Of a stretch of 64,000 nt of DNA, positions 45,624 through 54,503 are shown one piece after another. The stretch comes from Nocardiopsis potens DSM 45234. GTDB lineage: Bacteria; Actinomycetota; Actinomycetes; Streptosporangiales; Streptosporangiaceae. The notes beneath the pieces were generated by a model. The model made no database searches. It was not told the origin of the DNA and saw nothing but the letters and a program-made list of their open reading frames with translations. Both the position numbers and the translations under genes were made by a program. The DNA lies in NCBI RefSeq assembly GCF_000341105.1, contig NZ_ANBB01000017.1, positions 1 through 64,000 on the forward strand, given 5' to 3'. Each line of letters starts with the position of its first letter. Position 1 is the first letter of the stretch.

Positions 45624-46595
45624 GTGACCGGCATCAAGGCCGCGGGTCAGAAGAAGCTCATGCTCTTCTCCGGGCGTACCCATCCGGAGCTGGCGGAGCA
45701 GGTGGCCGAGCAGCTGGGCATCCAGGTGGTGCCGACGAAGTTCCAGGACTTCGCCAACGGCGAGATGTACGTCCGCTACCTGGAGTCGGCGCGCGGGAGC
45801 GACGCCTTCGTGCTGCAGTCGCACTCGGGTGCGATCAACGAGTCCATCATGGAGCAGCTGATCATGGTGGACGCGCTGAAGCGCGCCTCGGCCAAGCGGA
45901 TCACGGTGATCACACCGTTCCTGGGCTACGCCCGGCAGGACAAGAAGCACCTGGGGCGGGAGCCGATCACCGCGCGGCTGATGACGGACCTGTTCGCCAC
46001 CGCCGGCGCGGACCGGCTGATGGCGATCGATCTGCACACCGACCAGATCCAGGGCTTCTTCGACGGCCCGGTGGACCACCTGTTCGCGCTTCCGCTGCTG
46101 GCGGACTACATCAAGGACAAGGTCGCCGGGGCCGAGGCCACGGTGGTCTCGCCGGACGCCGGGCGGGTGCGCACCGCGGACCGGTGGGCGGACCGGCTGG
46201 GCCTGCCGCTGGCGATCATCCACAAGCGGCGCGACCCGGAGGTCGCCAACCAGGTCAAGGTGCACGAGGTCGTCGGCGAGGTGGAGGGCCGCACCTGCAT
46301 CCTGGTGGACGACATGATCGACACCGCCGGGACGATCGTGAAGGCGGCCGACGCCCTCTTCGAGCAGGGCGCGAGCAACGTGATCGCGGCGGCCACGCAC
46401 GGCGTGCTGTCCGGGCCGGCCGCGGAGCGGCTGCAGAACTCGAAGATCTCCGAGGTCGTGATCACCAACTCGCTCCCCATCCCCAAGGAGCGGGATTTCG
46501 AGAAGCTGACGCAGCTGTCCATCGCACCGCTGCTGGCCCGCGCGATCAACGAGGTGTTCAGCGACGGCTCGGTCACCAGCCTGTTCGAGGGCTGA
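45624..46595 (+). CDS. prs: Ribose-phosphate pyrophosphokinase
   Basis: A 323-residue enzyme that makes PRPP from ribose-5-phosphate and ATP. LMLFSGRTHPELAEQVAEQL opens the class I fold. RQDKKHLGREPITARL is the flexible loop, DLHTDQIQGFFD the metal site, and ILVDDMIDTAGTI the PRPP-binding loop. GTG 45624 (VTGIKAAGQKKL) matches the actinobacterial N-terminus and has GGGGGA 8 nt upstream; GTG 45603 would add seven residues. 66 bp after glmU. Confidence 0.96.
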   Translation: MTGIKAAGQKKLMLFSGRTHPELAEQVAEQLGIQVVPTKFQDFANGEMYVRYLESARGSDAFVLQSHSGAINESIMEQLIMVDALKRASAKRITVITPFLGYARQDKKHLGREPITARLMTDLFATAGADRLMAIDLHTDQIQGFFDGPVDHLFALPLLADYIKDKVAGAEATVVSPDAGRVRTADRWADRLGLPLAIIHKRRDPEVANQVKVHEVVGEVEGRTCILVDDMIDTAGTIVKAADALFEQGASNVIAAATHGVLSGPAAERLQNSKISEVVITNSLPIPKERDFEKLTQLSIAPLLARAINEVFSDGSVTSLFEG

Positions 46596-46605
46596 CCGGG
46601 TGCGG

Positions 46606-46634
46606 CCGGGAGGGGCGCGCGGCGCCCCTCCCGG
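46606..46634 (+). terminator. Hairpin after prs
   Basis: A perfect 13-bp stem CCGGGAGGGGCGC/GCGCCCCTCCCGG with a 3-nt loop, 10 nt after the prs stop and ~240 bp before rplY. Confidence 0.7.
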
Positions 46635-46875
46635 TGCTCGCTGTGCCGAACCCGTCCGCTGAGGCAGTAGACTGGACGGAGTGTCCCCGTGTCCGCGGGG
46701 TCCACGCGTTCGCGGAGTGTTCGCCTTCCGCGGGCGCCGTGCCCGGGCGCGGCGCGCTTCGGCGTCTCCGCCTGCCCGCGGGACAGATCCCGTGAGCTCT
46801 CCCGTCCCGCGGGAGTCGTTTCAGAGAAGTCGTGTTCCCCGCCGCCGCGGGGACGAACCTCCGAGGAGTTTTGTC

Positions 46876-47484
46876 GTGTCCGAGGTACGCATCGCTGCCG
46901 AGCCGCGCACGGAATTCGGCAAGGGCGCCGCGCGTCGCGCCCGCCGCGCGGGTAAGGTGCCGGCCGTCCTCTACGGCCACGGCACCGAGCCGCGCCACAT
47001 CACGCTTCCCGGCCATGACCTGATGCTGGCCCTGAAGACCCCGAACGTGCTGCTGCGCGTGGACGGTGTCGAGGGCGCCGAGAACCTGGTCCTGCCCAAG
47101 AGCGTGCAGCGGGACCCGATCAAGGGCTTCCTGGAGCACGTCGACCTGCTCGTCGTGAAGAAGGGCGAGAAGGTCAACGTCGAGATCGCGGTGACCCTCA
47201 CCGGCGAGGTCGCCCCCGGCGGCATCGTCACCCAGGACCTGGTCTCGGTCGAGGTCGCCGCCGAGGCGACCCACATCCCCGAGGGCGTGGAGTTCTCGGT
47301 GGAGGGCCTCGAGGTCGGCACCAGCGTCACCGCCGCCGAGCTCAAGCTGCCGGCCGGCGTCGAGCTGGTCACCGACCCGGAGGCGATCGTGCTGAGCGTT
47401 TCGGCGCCGGCCGCCGAGGAGCCCGCCGAGGGCGAGGGCGAAGAGGCCGCCGAGGGCGAGGCCGCGGAGGCCTCCGCCGAGTAG
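46876..47484 (+). CDS. rplY: 50S ribosomal protein bL25, CTC form
   Basis: A 202-residue 5S-rRNA-binding protein. GTG 46876 with GAGGAG 7 nt upstream gives [40 protein letters not shown] is the 5S rRNA-binding part, followed by the TL5/CTC C-terminal beta-domain. The tail is acidic low complexity ([19 protein letters not shown]), a common feature of actinobacterial CTC proteins. Confidence 0.95.
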   Translation: MSEVRIAAEPRTEFGKGAARRARRAGKVPAVLYGHGTEPRHITLPGHDLMLALKTPNVLLRVDGVEGAENLVLPKSVQRDPIKGFLEHVDLLVVKKGEKVNVEIAVTLTGEVAPGGIVTQDLVSVEVAAEATHIPEGVEFSVEGLEVGTSVTAAELKLPAGVELVTDPEAIVLSVSAPAAEEPAEGEGEEAAEGEAAEASAE

Positions 47485-47629
47485 TCGGCCTTTCCTTTTC
47501 CGGTTCTTTCCGAACGGAAGCGGGTCTTTTTCGATGCGTGGTCTCCTAAGGCGTGTGCTGGGAGGCCGCGCATCGTTGTCTGTGCGGGATGCGGCCGGTC
47601 CGGAGCGGGCCGGGGACGGGGAGACGGGC

Positions 47630-48211
47630 GTGGCGGAGACCGAGCGGTGGCTGGTGGTCGGGTTGGGCAACCCGGGGCCGAAGTACGCCGGCAACCGGCA
47701 CAACATCGGTTTCATGGTGGTGGAGGCGCTGGCCGAGCGGCGGCGCGACCGGTGGAAGGCGCACAAGGTGCACGCCGAGGTGGCCGAGTCGCGGGTGGCG
47801 GGCGCCCCCGCGGTGCTGGCCAAGCCGCGCAGCTACATGAACCTCTCCGGGGGCCCGGTGTCCGGTCTGAGCCGGTTCTACAAGGTCCCGATGGAGCGCA
47901 TCGTGGTGGTCCACGACGACATGGACATCGCGTTCGGCGCGGTCAAGCTGAAGCGGGGCGGCGGCTCCGGCGGCCACAACGGCCTGCGGTCGATCACCGC
48001 GTCCCTGTCCGGTCCGGACTACCTGCGGGTGCGGGTGGGGGTGGGCCGCCCGCCGGGGCGGATGGACCCCGCGGCCTACGTGCTGAAGGACTTCTCCTCG
48101 ACGGAGCGCAAGGACCTCCCGCTGGAGGTGGAGCGGGCTGCGGACGCGGTGGAGGCGCTGATCGGCGAGGGGCTGGAGCGCGCGCAGAACGTCTTCCACA
48201 CCGCCTCCTGA
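47630..48211 (+). CDS. pth: Peptidyl-tRNA hydrolase
   Basis: A 193-residue enzyme that frees tRNA from dropped-off peptidyl-tRNA. [20 protein letters not shown] includes the catalytic His and the conserved Asn pair; [27 protein letters not shown] and [11 protein letters not shown] complete the family pattern. GTG 47630 ([13 protein letters not shown]) is preferred; the frame is open to 47534 without family similarity. Confidence 0.96.
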   Translation: MAETERWLVVGLGNPGPKYAGNRHNIGFMVVEALAERRRDRWKAHKVHAEVAESRVAGAPAVLAKPRSYMNLSGGPVSGLSRFYKVPMERIVVVHDDMDIAFGAVKLKRGGGSGGHNGLRSITASLSGPDYLRVRVGVGRPPGRMDPAAYVLKDFSSTERKDLPLEVERAADAVEALIGEGLERAQNVFHTAS

Positions 48212-48251
48212 TTCCGTACCGCCTCCCGGTCTCCGGGCCGGCGGAGCGGAG

Positions 48252-48278
48252 GACCCGGTCCGCGGACCGGGTCTTTTC
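48252..48278 (+). terminator. Intrinsic terminator after pth
   Basis: A perfect 22-bp dyad GACCCGGTCCGCGGACCGGG followed by TCTTTTCTC, one of the few hairpins here with a T-rich tail, 40 bp after the pth stop. The next 150 bp hold no gene. Confidence 0.85.
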
Positions 48279-48430
48279 TCGCTCCCGCTCCGTCACCGTG
48301 TGCGATCGGACGGACGCGACCGGTCGCCCTCCGCAGGCCGGAGCCCGGCCCGCGCCTCCTCCTCTGCGCAGCGCCGCGGACGGCGGGCCGGCGACGTTCC
48401 GGCGGGCGGGCCCTTGCCCGGTTCCGTACC

Positions 48431-48745
48431 ATGGTTGCGGCGGCCGAAGAGCCGAAGGACGCGCCGGCGGCCGCCGACGGGCACGACGGTGTGCCGCTCA
48501 GGAAGCGCGGGGGCCCTCGGAGGCCGCCCGAGGAGGCGCGCGCCACGGGCACGGCGCGCGCGGGCGCCGAGCCGGGGACGACCGGGGCGTGGCAGGTGAG
48601 CGGGCGATCCGATCCCTCCTGGGAGGAGTCGGTCCGCCTGGATCCCCGTTACGTGGAAAACTGGTCGCCGACTTCGGACGTGCAGATCCTTTGGAAGACG
48701 TGGTCAGCGGTGATCCGCGGGGCGGGAGCGTACAGAGGCCGGTGA
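48431..48745 (+). pseudogene. Remnant of a polyprenyl-phosphate sugar transferase, C-terminal piece only
   Basis: A 104-codon frame. Its last ~52 residues ([20 protein letters not shown] then [17 protein letters not shown] and IRGAGAY) fit the C-terminal signature of bacterial sugar transferases (WcaJ/WbaP group), which attach the first sugar phosphate to undecaprenyl phosphate. The membrane helices and catalytic core are missing; the first ~45 codons are low-complexity. Codons in the conserved part are less GC-biased at the third base than the neighbours. The TGA overlaps the cysQ GTG (GTGA), so it may survive as a leader that couples translation. It could be a real small protein, but a truncated gene is likelier. 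Confidence 0.65.
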
Positions 48746-49533
48746 GCAGCATCAGAAACGATCATGAGGTGGCGCGGGACCTGGCGACCGAGGCGGGGCA
48801 GCGGCTGCTCCGGCTGCGGGCCCGGCACGGGTTCGCCGAGCCGGAGGTGCTGCGCACCCTGGGCGACCGGACCTCCCATGAGTTCCTCTTCTCCGCGCTG
48901 GGGCGGCTGCGCCCGAGCGACGCGGTCCTCTCCGAGGAGGGGGTGGACGATCCGGCGCGGGCGAGCGCCCGGCGGGTGTGGATCATCGACCCGCTGGACG
49001 GAACCCGGGAGTTCGCCGAGGCGGGCCGGACCGACTGGGCGGTGCACGTGGCGCTGTGGGAGAACGGCGAGCTGGCGGCGGGCGCGGTGGCGCTCCCGGC
49101 GCAGGGCAGCGCGCTGTCCACGGTGGACCCGCCGTGGCTGCCCGACGAGCGCCCGGCCGACCAGCGGCTCCGCATCACCACCAGCAGGACCCGGCCGCCG
49201 GCGTTCGTGGAGCTGATGGCCAACCGGCTCGGCGCGGAGGTCGTGCCGATGGGGTCGGCGGGGGCGAAGATCTGCGCGGTGCTGCTCGGGATCGCCGACA
49301 TCTACGTGCACGCGGGCGGGCAGTACGAGTGGGACAGCGCGGCCCCGGTGGCGGTGGCGAAGGCCGCCGGCCTGCACGCCTCCCGGATCGACGGCTCCGA
49401 GCTGCGGTACAACGAGTCGGATCCGTCACTTCCGGATATCCTTGTATGCCGACCGGAATTGTCGGGTATGTTGTTGGCCAGCATCCGCGAAGTGGCGGAT
49501 CGGGACGGGGCGGGTCCGCACTCGGTGAACTGA
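48742..49533 (+). CDS. cysQ: 3'(2'),5'-bisphosphate nucleotidase (CysQ-like)
   Basis: A 263-residue inositol-monophosphatase-fold enzyme that turns PAP into AMP. GTG 48742 gives [20 protein letters not shown]. Metal motifs are VLSEEGVDD (Glu pair) and [17 protein letters not shown] (DPLDGT), and the second site is [17 protein letters not shown]. The TREF/Y motif after DPLDGT is typical of PAP phosphatases. It precedes cysD by 52 bp. PAP arises from PAPS-using sulfotransferases and PAPS reductase, so it belongs with the sulfate-activation genes around it. Confidence 0.9.
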   Translation: MSSIRNDHEVARDLATEAGQRLLRLRARHGFAEPEVLRTLGDRTSHEFLFSALGRLRPSDAVLSEEGVDDPARASARRVWIIDPLDGTREFAEAGRTDWAVHVALWENGELAAGAVALPAQGSALSTVDPPWLPDERPADQRLRITTSRTRPPAFVELMANRLGAEVVPMGSAGAKICAVLLGIADIYVHAGGQYEWDSAAPVAVAKAAGLHASRIDGSELRYNESDPSLPDILVCRPELSGMLLASIREVADRDGAGPHSVN

Positions 49534-49585
49534 TCGCGACCGGGGCGCTCCCGTCCGGCGTGACGCACGGGAGCGAGGCGGAAAG

Positions 49586-50512
49586 ATGGGCACCACTGCG
49601 GAGGCGGGGCGGTACCGGCTGTCCCAGCTGGATCACCTCGAGGCCGAGGCGCTCTTCATCATGCGCGAGGTCGCCGCGGAGTTCGAGCGCCCCGTGCTGC
49701 TCTTCTCCGGCGGCAAGGACTCCATCGTCCTGCTGCACCTGGCGCAGAAGGCGTTCTGGCCGGGCCGCATCCCGTTCGCGGTGATGCACGTCGACACCGG
49801 GCACAACTTCCCCGAGGTGATGGACTTCCGCGACCGCCGGGTCGCCGAGGCCGGCGTCGAGCTGGTGGTCGCCTCGGTGCAGGACCAGATCGACCAGGGC
49901 AAGGTCACCGAGCCCACCGGCCGCTGGGCCAGCCGGAACCGGCTGCAGACCGCGGCGCTGCTGGAGGCGATCGAGGAGCACGGCTTCGACGCCGCCTTCG
50001 GCGGCGCCCGCCGGGACGAGGAGAAGGCCCGCGCCAAGGAGCGGGTCTTCTCCTTCCGCGACGAGTTCGGCCAGTGGGACCCCAAGGCACAGCGCCCGGA
50101 GCTGTGGGGCCTGTACAACACCCGGATCGAGCGCGGCGAGCACATCCGGGTCTTCCCCATCTCCAACTGGACCGAGCTGGACGTGTGGGGCTACATCGCC
50201 CGGGAGGGCCTGGAGCTGCCCTCGATCTACCGCGCGCACCGGCGCCGGGTCTTCGAGCGGGACGGCATCCTGCTCGCCGACGGGCCGTTCGTGAACCGGG
50301 ACGCCGACGAAGAGGTCTTCGAGGCCAGCGTCCGCTACCGCACCGTCGGCGACATGTCCTGCACCGGCGCGGTCCGCTCCACGGCCACCGGGATCGAGGA
50401 GATCATCGCCGAGATCGCCGCGACCCGGATCACCGAGCGCGGCCAGACCCGGGCCGACGACCGCGCGAGCGAGGCGGCCATGGAGGACCGCAAGCGCGAA
50501 GGCTACTTCTGA
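49586..50512 (+). CDS. cysD: Sulfate adenylyltransferase subunit 2
   Basis: A 308-residue ATP-sulfurylase catalytic subunit making APS from sulfate and ATP. SQLDHLEAEALFIMREVAAE opens it; the PP-loop is LLFSGGKDSIVLLHLA, with HVDTGHNFPEVMDFRD, AAFGGARRDEEKARAKERVF and CTGAVRST following. Works with the GTPase CysN, encoded 50 bp downstream. No cysH, cysI or cysG is nearby. Confidence 0.97.
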   Translation: MGTTAEAGRYRLSQLDHLEAEALFIMREVAAEFERPVLLFSGGKDSIVLLHLAQKAFWPGRIPFAVMHVDTGHNFPEVMDFRDRRVAEAGVELVVASVQDQIDQGKVTEPTGRWASRNRLQTAALLEAIEEHGFDAAFGGARRDEEKARAKERVFSFRDEFGQWDPKAQRPELWGLYNTRIERGEHIRVFPISNWTELDVWGYIAREGLELPSIYRAHRRRVFERDGILLADGPFVNRDADEEVFEASVRYRTVGDMSCTGAVRSTATGIEEIIAEIAATRITERGQTRADDRASEAAMEDRKREGYF

Positions 50513-50562
50513 CCCCTGCCCCCGCCCCCTCCCCGGTCCCGACTCCCCTGGAAGCGCGAGCA

Positions 50563-51849
50563 ATGAGCACTGACATCCTGCGGTTCGCCACGGCCGGCTC
50601 GGTCGACGACGGCAAGAGCACCCTGATCGGGCGCCTCCTCTACGACTCCAAGTCCATCTTCGAAGACCAGCTCGACGCGGTGGAGCGGACCAGCCGCAGC
50701 CGCGGCGAGGAGCAGGCCAACCTGGCGCTGCTCACCGACGGGCTGCGCGCCGAGCGCGAGCAGGGCATCACCATCGACGTGGCCTACCGCTACTTCGCCA
50801 CGCCCCGGCGGACGTTCATCATCGCCGACACCCCCGGGCACATCCAGTACACCCGGAACATGGTGACCGGCGCGTCGACCGCCGACCTGGCGGTCATCCT
50901 GGTGGACGCGCGCAAGGGCCTGCAGGAGCAGAGCCGCCGGCACGCGTTCCTGGCCACCCTGCTCCAGGTGCCGCACCTGGTGGTGGCGGTGAACAAGATG
51001 GACCTGGTCGACTACGACCGGGACCGGTTCGAGGAGATCCGCCGCGAGTTCACCGACTTCGCCGCCAAGCTGGACGTCGCCGACCTGGCGTTCATCCCGA
51101 TCTCGGCGCTGCACGGCGACAACGTGGTGGAGCGCTCCCCGGAGATGCCCTGGTACGAGGGGCCGTCGCTGCTGCACCACCTGGAGAACGTGCACATCGC
51201 CTCGGACCGGAACCTGATCGACGCCCGGTTCCCGGTGCAGTACGTGGTCCGGCCGCACAAGGCCGACGACCCCGAGCTGCACGATTACCGGGGCTACGCG
51301 GGCCAGGTGGCCGGCGGCGTGCTGCGCCGGGGCGACGAGGTGGTGCACCTGCCGTCCGGGCTGACCACCCGGATCAAGCGGATCGCGACCGCCGGCGGCG
51401 ACGTGGACGAGGCGTTCTCCCCGATGTCGGTCACCCTGCTGCTGGAGGACGACATCGACGTCTCCCGCGGGGACATGATCTGCCGCCCGAACAACCGCCC
51501 CGCCGAGGCGCGGGACGTGCACGCGATGGTCTGCTGGATGTCGGAGGCCAAGAAGCTCACCCCGCGCTCCCGGCTGCTGGTCAAGCACACCACCCGCACC
51601 GCCAAGGTGATGGTCCGCGACCTGCTCTACCGGCTGGACGTCAACACCCTGCACCGGGACGAGTCCGCCGACGGGCTGGACCTCAACGAGATCGGCCGGG
51701 TCGTGCTCCGCGCGGCCCAGCCGCTCTTCGTCGACCCCTACAAGCGGAACCGGGCCACCGGCGGCTTCATCCTGATCGACGAGCACACCAACGCCACGGT
51801 GGGCGCCGGAATGGTACTCGCCTGCGACCGAGCTCCCGCCCTGCGATGA
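50563..51849 (+). CDS. cysN: Sulfate adenylyltransferase subunit 1 (GTPase)
   Basis: A 428-residue EF-Tu-like GTPase that drives APS formation by CysD. Motifs are AGSVDDGKSTLIGRLLYDSK (G1), EREQGITIDVAYRYFA (G2), IADTPGHIQYTRNM (G3) and VAVNKMDLVDYD (G4). It ends after the two beta-barrel domains, so there is no fused CysC domain; the kinase is a separate gene at 61429. ATG 50563 is the only sensible start; the weak SD may rely on coupling to cysD. The stop overlaps the palindromic repeat at 51847. Confidence 0.97.
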   Translation: MSTDILRFATAGSVDDGKSTLIGRLLYDSKSIFEDQLDAVERTSRSRGEEQANLALLTDGLRAEREQGITIDVAYRYFATPRRTFIIADTPGHIQYTRNMVTGASTADLAVILVDARKGLQEQSRRHAFLATLLQVPHLVVAVNKMDLVDYDRDRFEEIRREFTDFAAKLDVADLAFIPISALHGDNVVERSPEMPWYEGPSLLHHLENVHIASDRNLIDARFPVQYVVRPHKADDPELHDYRGYAGQVAGGVLRRGDEVVHLPSGLTTRIKRIATAGGDVDEAFSPMSVTLLLEDDIDVSRGDMICRPNNRPAEARDVHAMVCWMSEAKKLTPRSRLLVKHTTRTAKVMVRDLLYRLDVNTLHRDESADGLDLNEIGRVVLRAAQPLFVDPYKRNRATGGFILIDEHTNATVGAGMVLACDRAPALR

Positions 51850-51904
51850 TCTCCGCGCCGCGGCCCCGTCGGAGCGCGCCGGCAGGGCCGCGGCGCCGGG
51901 ATCA
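51847..51904. repeat. Palindromic repeat, copy 5 of 5
   Basis: GATGATCTCCGCGCCGCGGC on the left pairs with GCCGCGGCGCCGGGATCA on the right around GGAGCGCGCC, with a handful of mismatches. It overlaps the cysN stop codon by three bases, the tightest gene contact of the five copies. Confidence 0.8.
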
Positions 51905-52123
51905 CCGGGGAGGGGCGGCCGGGCCGGTGAGGCGCAGCGGCAGTTCGGCGGCGATGTACCGCATCCCGCCGCCGGGTGCCGCCCGGAGGGGGTACCGCCC
52001 GGCGGCGGAGTGCCGGGCAGGGGGCGGCCGGGGGCGGGAGAGAGGGCCGCTCCGGGGCGGGCGGCGGCGTCCACCTGCGGAGAGTCCTGTGTTCCCCGCC
52101 GCGCGATGGCGGTTCCGCTTCAT
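51902..52123 (-). CDS. Possible small protein, unsupported
   Basis: A 73-codon frame with AGGGGG seven nt before ATG 52123. MKRNRHRAAGNTGLSAGG is followed by Arg/Pro-rich residues and a tidier end MRYIAAELPLRLTGPAAPPR. No family recognised. It may be chance in GC-rich DNA. Confidence 0.2.
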   Translation of the reverse strand: MKRNRHRAAGNTGLSAGGRRRPPRSGPLSRPRPPPARHSAAGRYPLRAAPGGGMRYIAAELPLRLTGPAAPPR

Positions 52124-52466
52124 CGTCGCGCCCCCTGAACTGGGGACCACCGCCGAATGCGGCGGATATCGGGGGCCCGGTCCGCCGATCGCGCGCCCAG
52201 GCGGGCAGCGGCCGGCCGTCTCCGCCCGGACCTTTCCGGAGCGGTGCAGATCCGGATATCGAGCCGGTCCGGATCCCGGCCCCGGCCGTCGGCGGCCCTG
52301 TGCGATTCGCGGATTCCGCGCCCTCGCGGGGGACTTGAGGATTTCGCCCGATCGGTGCGGAGACACGCCGCGATCCACCGCATTGAGTGGTCGTATCGGC
52401 ACTCATGGTAATTGCTCGTGGTGTGCCCGGAGGGCGCGGCCATGGCGAGCCGGGAGGGGGCCGACG
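51905..52466. other. Intergenic region between cysN and the lipoprotein gene
   Basis: About 560 bp. Apart from the doubtful minus-strand frame ending at 51902, no gene is seen. A less GC-rich piece around 52375-52425 may carry the lipoprotein promoter. Confidence 0.4.
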
Positions 52467-52718
52467 ATGGTCGATGAGCGGTGGACCGGTGTCCGGACGC
52501 GGAGTGCGCGGGTGGGGGCGGCCGTGGCGGCCGCGGCCGTGCTGGTGGTGGCCTGCGGGGACGCGGGAACGGCCCGGCCGACCGGGCCGGAGCCCCCGCC
52601 GGCCCCGCCGAGCGGTGCGGAGACCGCGCCGCACCGCCCGCCCGAGGGCATGCCGCCGAACCCCTCACCCGGCCACGCGGCCCCGGGGCTGCCCGCCGCC
52701 GACCCGTCCGACCCGTAG
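52467..52718 (+). CDS. Small putative lipoprotein
   Basis: An 83-residue protein with GGAGGGGG 7-14 nt before ATG 52467. Basic N-region, hydrophobic AAVAAAAVLVVAC with lipobox LVVAC (Cys about residue 30), then a Pro/Gly-rich mature part (GPEPPPAPPSGAETAPHRPP) without hydrophobic core. Likely anchored outside the membrane and unstructured. Function unknown. Confidence 0.65.
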   Translation: MVDERWTGVRTRSARVGAAVAAAAVLVVACGDAGTARPTGPEPPPAPPSGAETAPHRPPEGMPPNPSPGHAAPGLPAADPSDP

Positions 52719-52792
52719 CCGGACGGGCCCCGGGCCGCTTCCGCCTCCCGCAGGGAGTAAGCCGTCGACCACGGCGAGCGCGGCGATCGCCC

Positions 52793-52882
52793 GGGACCGC
52801 CCCCGCGCACGCGGGGCGCACGACCTGGAGGGCAACCTCCTGCCCTTTAGGGAGGGGCCATCCCCGCGCATGCGGGGCGCAC
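52793..52882. CRISPR. Two-repeat, one-spacer CRISPR relic, type I-E-like
   Basis: Two 29-nt repeats (52793-52821 and 52854-52882) share CCCCGCGCAYGCGGGGCGCAC and differ at four of 29 positions. The 32-nt spacer between them (52822-52853) begins GACCTGGAGGGC. 29-nt repeats with a CCCCGCG-N-CGCGGGG stem and 32-nt spacers are the hallmark of type I-E arrays in actinobacteria. No third repeat is visible at the expected distance on either side and no cas genes occur in the window. Confidence 0.75.
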
Positions 52883-52955
52883 CCTGCTCGAACGGGGGTT
52901 CTTCCGGGTGGGAACGCGGTTTCCGGCCACTTCCCGGAGCGGTGCGGCGGTCGGG

Positions 52956-54503
52956 TCAGAGGCCCCTGCCGCGGGTGTGCAGGGTGCGCAGGACGAACTC
53001 CGGGGAGAGGCCGCAGGCCACCGCCAGGGCCAGGTAGGCGCGGGGTTCCGCGGGGCGGGCGCGGAGGGTGGCCAGGGTCCAGCGGAGGGCGGCGCGGCGG
53101 CGGCCCGCGGCGGCCTCGGCGAAGGCGACCTGGCCGGCGATCCGGGCGTGGCCGCGGGGGACCAGCCGGAATTCCGGGTACTGCTCCAGGAGTCGGCCCA
53201 GCGCGGACGCGATGGTGCGCCATCGGCCCGCGAAGTGCGACCGGCGGTGCCAGAGCACCCGCACGCTGGTCTCCGGGACGGTGCGCACCGGTGCCCGCCG
53301 GGCCAGGCGGAGCAGCAGCTCGTAGTCCTCCGCGTAGCCGCCGGGCAGCTCCTCGTCGACGGCGCCGCAGCCGTCCACCAGCGCGCTGCGCCGGATCACG
53401 AAGGTGGACGGGTGCAGCTCGGCGAAGCGGGAGGCGAGCAGGTCGGCGAAGGCGACCGAGGTCCGGTCCAGCACCCGCTCGGCCTCGGTGCGCTCGTAGA
53501 CGACCCGGATGCCGCAGCACACGATCTCGGCCCCCGGAGCGGCGAGCAGCGCCTCCACCTGGCGGCGGAGCTTCCCCGGCAGCCACGTGTCGTCGTCGTC
53601 GCAGAAGGCGACCAGCTCGCCGGAGGCGGCGAGGATGCCGGTGTTGCGGGCGCCCGCCAGGCCGGGGCTGCGGTTGTTGGCCATGACCCGCACCGGGCGG
53701 CGCGGGTCGTCGTCGGCCAGCGCCGGGTCGGGGTCGTCGTTGTCGAAGACCACGATGGTGCGCAGCACCCCGGGGTAGTCCTGCCCGGTGATCGAGCGCA
53801 GCGTGCGGCGGAGCAGGTCCGGTCGCTCCCGGGTGGGCACGATCGCGGTGACGTCCGGCCAGCCGGTGCGGTCCGGGGCGGCCGGGGCGGCCGGGGCGGG
53901 CGGCCGCTCGCCGGGCGCGGGCGGGGCGAGCAGGTCGATGAGCTCGCCGGCGCGGTGGGCGGCGGCCTCGGGGCGGGGGCCGGCCTCCGGGCCGATCCGG
54001 AACTCCCCGGGCCGGTCGACCGCCCGGTCCAGCGAGGTGGACAGCTGCTGCGGGCTGGAGCAGGAGCGCACCAGGTCGGAGGTGTCCAGCCGGGCGACGA
54101 AGCGCAGCTGGTGGTCGTCGGCGTGCTCGCCGAGCTCGGGGTCGCGGGCGACCGCGACGGGCAGGTGGCCGGCGCGGCGGGCGGCGACGATCGAACCGGG
54201 CCCGCCGTGGGTGACCACCACCGCCGCCTCGGACATGGCGTCGGCCAGCTCGCTGGGGGAGAGGAACTCGGCGGCCTCGGCGTGCGCGGGGCGCGGGGTC
54301 CGGCCGTGCTGCACCAGGACCCGGACGCCGGGGTGCTCCCGGGCGTAGGCGTCGGCCCAGGAGACCAGGCGGCGGAACGGGTGGCGGTCGGTGCCGACGG
54401 TGACCAGGACCAGCGGCCGCGGGTCGGGGGTGCCCGCCGGCGGCTCCGCGGGGACAGGGGCGGGAGTGGGAGCGGGCGCCGGGGCGTCGTCGATGTCGGT
54501 CAC
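52956..54503 (-). CDS. Fusion glycosyltransferase: Alg13/PssE-like domain plus GT2 domain
   Basis: A 515-residue protein. GTG 54503 overlaps the upstream stop as GTGA. Residues ~31-195 are an Alg13/PssE-type GT28 C-terminal domain (VLVTVGTDRHPFRRLVSWA, VVVTHGGPGSIVAARRAGH, DPELGEHADDHQLRF). Residues ~217-440 are a GT2 transferase (VTAIVPTRERPDLLRRTLRS, NNRSPGLAGARNTGI, then FCDDDDTWLP with the metal-binding acidic cluster at 302-305). The last ~70 residues are Arg/Ala-rich helices. With the adjacent Alg14-like subunit it would form a membrane-bound transferase, followed by a second sugar addition by the fused domain. Donors and acceptor are unknown; a cell-surface polysaccharide is likely. 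Confidence 0.9.
   Translation of the reverse strand: MTDIDDAPAPAPTPAPVPAEPPAGTPDPRPLVLVTVGTDRHPFRRLVSWADAYAREHPGVRVLVQHGRTPRPAHAEAAEFLSPSELADAMSEAAVVVTHGGPGSIVAARRAGHLPVAVARDPELGEHADDHQLRFVARLDTSDLVRSCSSPQQLSTSLDRAVDRPGEFRIGPEAGPRPEAAAHRAGELIDLLAPPAPGERPPAPAAPAAPDRTGWPDVTAIVPTRERPDLLRRTLRSITGQDYPGVLRTIVVFDNDDPDPALADDDPRRPVRVMANNRSPGLAGARNTGILAASGELVAFCDDDDTWLPGKLRRQVEALLAAPGAEIVCCGIRVVYERTEAERVLDRTSVAFADLLASRFAELHPSTFVIRRSALVDGCGAVDEELPGGYAEDYELLLRLARRAPVRTVPETSVRVLWHRRSHFAGRWRTIASALGRLLEQYPEFRLVPRGHARIAGQVAFAEAAAGRRRAALRWTLATLRARPAEPRAYLALAVACGLSPEFVLRTLHTRGRGL

Noticed and set aside
52793-52882. Full CRISPR-Cas locus
   Set aside because: Only two repeats and one spacer exist and none of the neighbouring proteins resembles a Cas protein, so only a relic is called.
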